Shown here: positions 60,813 through 64,000 of the stretch, piece after piece
Layout of the letters: every line of letters begins with the position of its first letter
How positions within the stretch are numbered: position 1 is the first letter of the stretch
NCBI GenBank assembly: GCA_022264855.1
Contig: JABYQU010000002.1
Span: forward strand, 434,001 to 498,000
DNA: 64,000 bases
Source of the DNA: Lenzites betulinus
Taxonomy: Eukaryota > Basidiomycota > Agaricomycetes > Polyporales > Polyporaceae
Direction of reading: 5' to 3'
Notes under the pieces: generated by a model
The model's input: the letters and a program-made list of their open reading frames with translations, nothing else
The model's database searches: none
Told to the model about the DNA's origin: nothing
Program-made: the position numbers and the translations under genes

Positions 60813-61450
60813 GCCGGGTCGACATACTGTATGAAGGTTTGAAAAATCAGTATGCTTGTTTCATATGTTTCAGCAACGGTATAACGCAAATATTGTGCCA
60901 ACGGTGCCAGTTCGATCGGCGGCCGGGCACAGCTCAGCTTTGAGAGGGCCAGTATTTCTCCAATATATAGTTCACGAGATGTTCAGCTGGGAAACCGAAA
61001 ATAAGGGAGTGGCGCGATATAACCCAGAGCTGTTTACCAGGAGTAGGACTGAGACGGAGGTTTGGATTAGGGCGTCGGCGGAAGACAAGACGCAGACTAG
61101 TGAGAGCATAACAAGCGCTGGTAACATAATGCGCGCCTATTGATGTTGGTCAGCGTGGACGCGTCCCAGCCGACTCAGGGCTTCCTTCGCCACCGCCCAC
61201 GACCACTCCTCTGCTGCTTTGCCTAATTCCGTCCTCTTTGGAAAGCGAAGGTTGAAGCTGGGACCTTGGCTCTTCTAATTAGTCGAATTTCGCTCTGTGA
61301 CACGCTTTTTTGTTCTCTGGTGTAAGACACGGCATTTCTTGTTGCCCACACAGTTGCTTGTTCAAAATGAGCCAAGGTTCGTTCGTAAAGCTCTTCTATC
61401 TCTCGAATCCAACTTGACCTTGTGGTATAACGATTAAAGCATTTGACGCC
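60813..61450. other. Intergenic upstream of RPB2
   Basis: 638 bases with no supported gene. A 95-codon open frame at 60856-61143 has no protein-like character. The start of RPB2 is preceded by C/T-rich leader sequence. Confidence 0.4.
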
Positions 61451-64000
61451 ATGCAAGCGTCGTTTTATGACGATGGGTATGGTCAAACAGGCGAAGGTCC
61501 GGAGTATGAGGAGGTTACCCAGGAAGATTGCTGGACGATCATCTCAAGTTTCTTCGACCGGAGAGGTCTCGTGCGACAGCAGCTGGACTCTTTCGACGAG
61601 TTCGTGCAAAATACGATGCAGGAGCTCGTTGATGAAAACTCGGACCTTATTCTTGACCAGGCAGACCAACATACAGGTCATGAATCAGACGTCACCCGCC
61701 GCTATGAGATCAAGTTTGGACAAATCTTCCTTTCGAGACCGACAGTGACGGAAGCAGATGGCTCTGTCGTTCCTATCTTCCCTCAAGAGGCTCGACTACG
61801 GAACCTGACATACTCTTCGCCGCTTTACATCGAGATGAAAAAGAGGGTTCTTTTGGGGAGAGAGGATCCCGACAGCGCTACCGGGGACATGGTCTGGGAG
61901 ACAGAGCATGATGATCTGTCTGACGACACGAGGAAAGTGTGGATTGGAAAGGTTTGTCCCCGTCACTGCGCGCCCGAAGGTTGACTTACCATAAACATGA
62001 ACAGGTTCCTATCATGCTCAGGTCCACGTTCTGCATTCTTCACGACCTCTCAGATCGTGAGCTCTACGATCTCAACGAGTGTCCGTATGATTCTGGAGGA
62101 TACTTCATCATCAACGGTTCGGAGAAGGTGCTCATTGCTCAAGAGCGCATGGCCACGAACCATGTCTACGTCTTCGCGAAAGCCCAACCCTCACCCATCA
62201 GTTTCCTTGCCGAGATTCGCAGCGCCGTCGAGAAGGGTGGAAAGACGATCAGCCAGTTCCAAGTGAAACTGTACCACCGCAGCCAGGAGCGTTCGGTAGG
62301 TATTTGCTGGCGCACATGCTCATCCACAACTTGACTGTTGGACGTCGTGTTATTTAGCTCGGGAACGTCATGAAGGCTACTATCCCGTATATCAAGGTCG
62401 ACATCCCCATCTGGGTCGTTTTCCGCGCGCTTGGCGTTATTTCCGATCGTGACATCCTGGAGCACATCTGCTACGACATGCAGGACAACCAGATGTTGGA
62501 GATGCTCAAGCCGTGTATAGACGAAGGGTTCGTGATACAGGACCGCGAGGTCTGTTACGCCACTGTCTAGTGTGCCCAAACCGTCTTGCTCACATTGAGT
62601 AGATCGCGCTTGACTACATCGGCAACCGTGGAACGACGACCGGTCTCAACCGAGAGCGTCGTCTGCGATATGCTCAGGAGATCTTACAGAAGGAGATGCT
62701 TCCACATGTCTCCATGGCTGAAGGCTCGGAGTCGAAGAAGGCGTACTTCTTTGGCTACATGATCCATCGTCTCCTACTTGCGGCGCTCGAGCGGAGAGAC
62801 CTTGACGATCGTGACCATTTCGGGAAGAAGCGTCTGGATCTTGCTGGGCCGCTCTTGGCGAATCTCTTCCGCATGCTGTTCCGCAAGCTGACGAAGGACG
62901 TATATCGGTACCTTCAGAAGGTTGGTGCACAAATCACGCTTACGACCTTGATACTGAGTGTCCTTAGTGTGTCGAAACTCACAAAGAGTTCAACCTGTCT
63001 CTGGCTGTGAAGCATAACACCATCACCAACGGGCTGAAGTACTCCCTCGCCACAGGTAACTGGGGTGATCAGAAGAAGTCGATGTCGTCGAAGGCTGGTG
63101 TCTCACAGGTGCTGAACCGATACACTTACGCATCTACATTGTCCCATTTGCGTCGCTGCAACACCCCTCTCGGCAGAGAGGGCAAGATCGCCAAGCCCCG
63201 TCAGCTGCACAATACTCACTGGGGAATGGTGTGCCCTGCGGAGACACCGGAAGGGCAAGCTTGTGGTCTCGTCAAGAACTTGTCGCTCATGTCTTGTATC
63301 TCCGTTGGCTCCCTGTCTGCTCCCGTCATCGAGTTTTTGGAGGAGTGGGGGCTGGAATCGCTGGAAGAGAACGCTCACTCGTCGACGCCTTGCACTAAGG
63401 TCTTCGTAAACGGTGTTTGGATGGGCGTGCATCGCGATCCTACCAACCTGGTCAAGACGCTCAAGAAGCTCCGCCGGAAGGACGACATCAATGCCGAAGT
63501 TTCTGTGGTCCGCGACATCCGAGAACGCGAGCTTCGCCTCTACACCGATGCTGGCCGTGTGTGTCGGCCACTCTTCATCGTCGAGAATCAACAACTTCTC
63601 ATGCAGAAGGTGCACATCGAGAACCTCAATCGTGCGAAGGAGGAGCGTGCGGAGGAGGAGCGTAAGAAAGCGGAAGGTATAGAAGAACCGGAGGACCCGG
63701 ATGACCCCCCACCACCGAGGTACGAGTACCAGTGGGAAAACCTCATCAAGGATGGTGTCATCGAGCTCCTGGACGCGGAAGAGGAGGAGACCGTTATGAT
63801 CTGCATGACGCCGGAAGACCTCGAGAACTCTCGACTTCAAGCGGCAGACATCGACCCACACGAGAACGATACCGAGGCCGACCCTTCTGCTCGTCTCAAG
63901 GCCCCAACCAACGCGCACACTTGGACCCACTGTGAGATCCATCCTAGTATGATCTTGGGAGTCTGTGCCAGCATCATCCCTTTCCCCGACCACAACCAGG
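61451..64000 (+). CDS. RPB2: RNA polymerase II second-largest subunit (3' end outside the window)
   Basis: At least five exons, the first 61451-61951. The N-terminus [12 protein letters not shown] leads into [30 protein letters not shown] and [20 protein letters not shown], then [20 protein letters not shown]. Later blocks are [19 protein letters not shown] (lobe), the fork region around [20 protein letters not shown] and [19 protein letters not shown], and [20 protein letters not shown]. The C-terminal hybrid-binding, wall and anchor parts lie beyond position 64000. RPB2 forms half of the polymerase II active-centre cleft. It is one of the genes commonly found on the MAT-A chromosome arm. 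Confidence 0.97.

Noticed and set aside
61366..61450. Upstream ATG with a possible donor before RPB2
   Set aside because: The exon it would add (a few residues) does not join in a frame that fits the family. The start at 61451 gives the normal N-terminus.

Overview
The window is nuclear DNA from a filamentous basidiomycete, most likely an Agaricomycete of the polypore type. The genes are dense and split by many 50-60 nt GT..AG introns, with intergenic gaps usually of 0.2-0.9 kb. The gene content is that of the conserved chromosome segment around the homeodomain mating-type locus (MAT-A). Twenty genes are well supported, one transporter gene carries a frameshift, and one further unit near the left end is doubtful. 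Splice sites were chosen by eye from consensus, phase and family similarity.

Layout. 1-8.2 kb: gene-poor, GC-rich repeat DNA. It holds two diverged ~0.75 kb direct repeats with intron-like signals, a decayed 143-166 bp satellite, and one possible TATA-driven unit. 8.2-17 kb: HxxxDG acyltransferase-like enzyme, F-box/LRR protein, Rsc9-like chromatin remodeller subunit, ARMH3-like armadillo protein. 17.8-31 kb: mitochondrial glycine decarboxylase P-protein, a PPR protein tail-to-tail with it, Sec61 gamma, a fungal seven-TM protein, COG1. 31.4-36 kb: TMEM115-like Golgi rhomboid relative, FAM32A-like protein, DDT/WHIM chromatin protein. 36.5-44.1 kb is the mating-type core: mitochondrial intermediate peptidase (MIP), an HD2 homeodomain gene, a divergent HD1-type gene, and the beta-flanking gene. 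44.5-53.5 kb: frameshifted MFS transporter, an 865 bp foldback element with perfect 417 bp arms, an Ala-rich LEA-like protein whose stop codon the element appears to have hit, and a very long glycogenin. 54.8-64 kb: mitochondrial ABC1/UbiB-type kinase (YPL109C/ADCK2 group), OYE-family flavin oxidoreductase, fructosamine-3-kinase, and RPB2, which runs off the window.

How the genes relate. MIP-HD2-HD1-beta-fg in this order identifies MAT-A. HD2 and HD1 share a 231 bp divergent promoter and should make the heterodimer that controls compatibility and dikaryon development. The surrounding genes (glycine decarboxylase, SEC61 gamma, glycogenin, YPL109C-like, RPB2) are housekeeping genes known to be linked to MAT-A in many mushrooms and are not expected to act with it.

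Main surprises. First, the HD1-type partner keeps its N-terminal recognition region but has no recognisable homeodomain. Second, the foldback element at 46934-47798 is flanked by a 3-bp TAC repeat, and removing it would restore a stop codon for the neighbouring gene.
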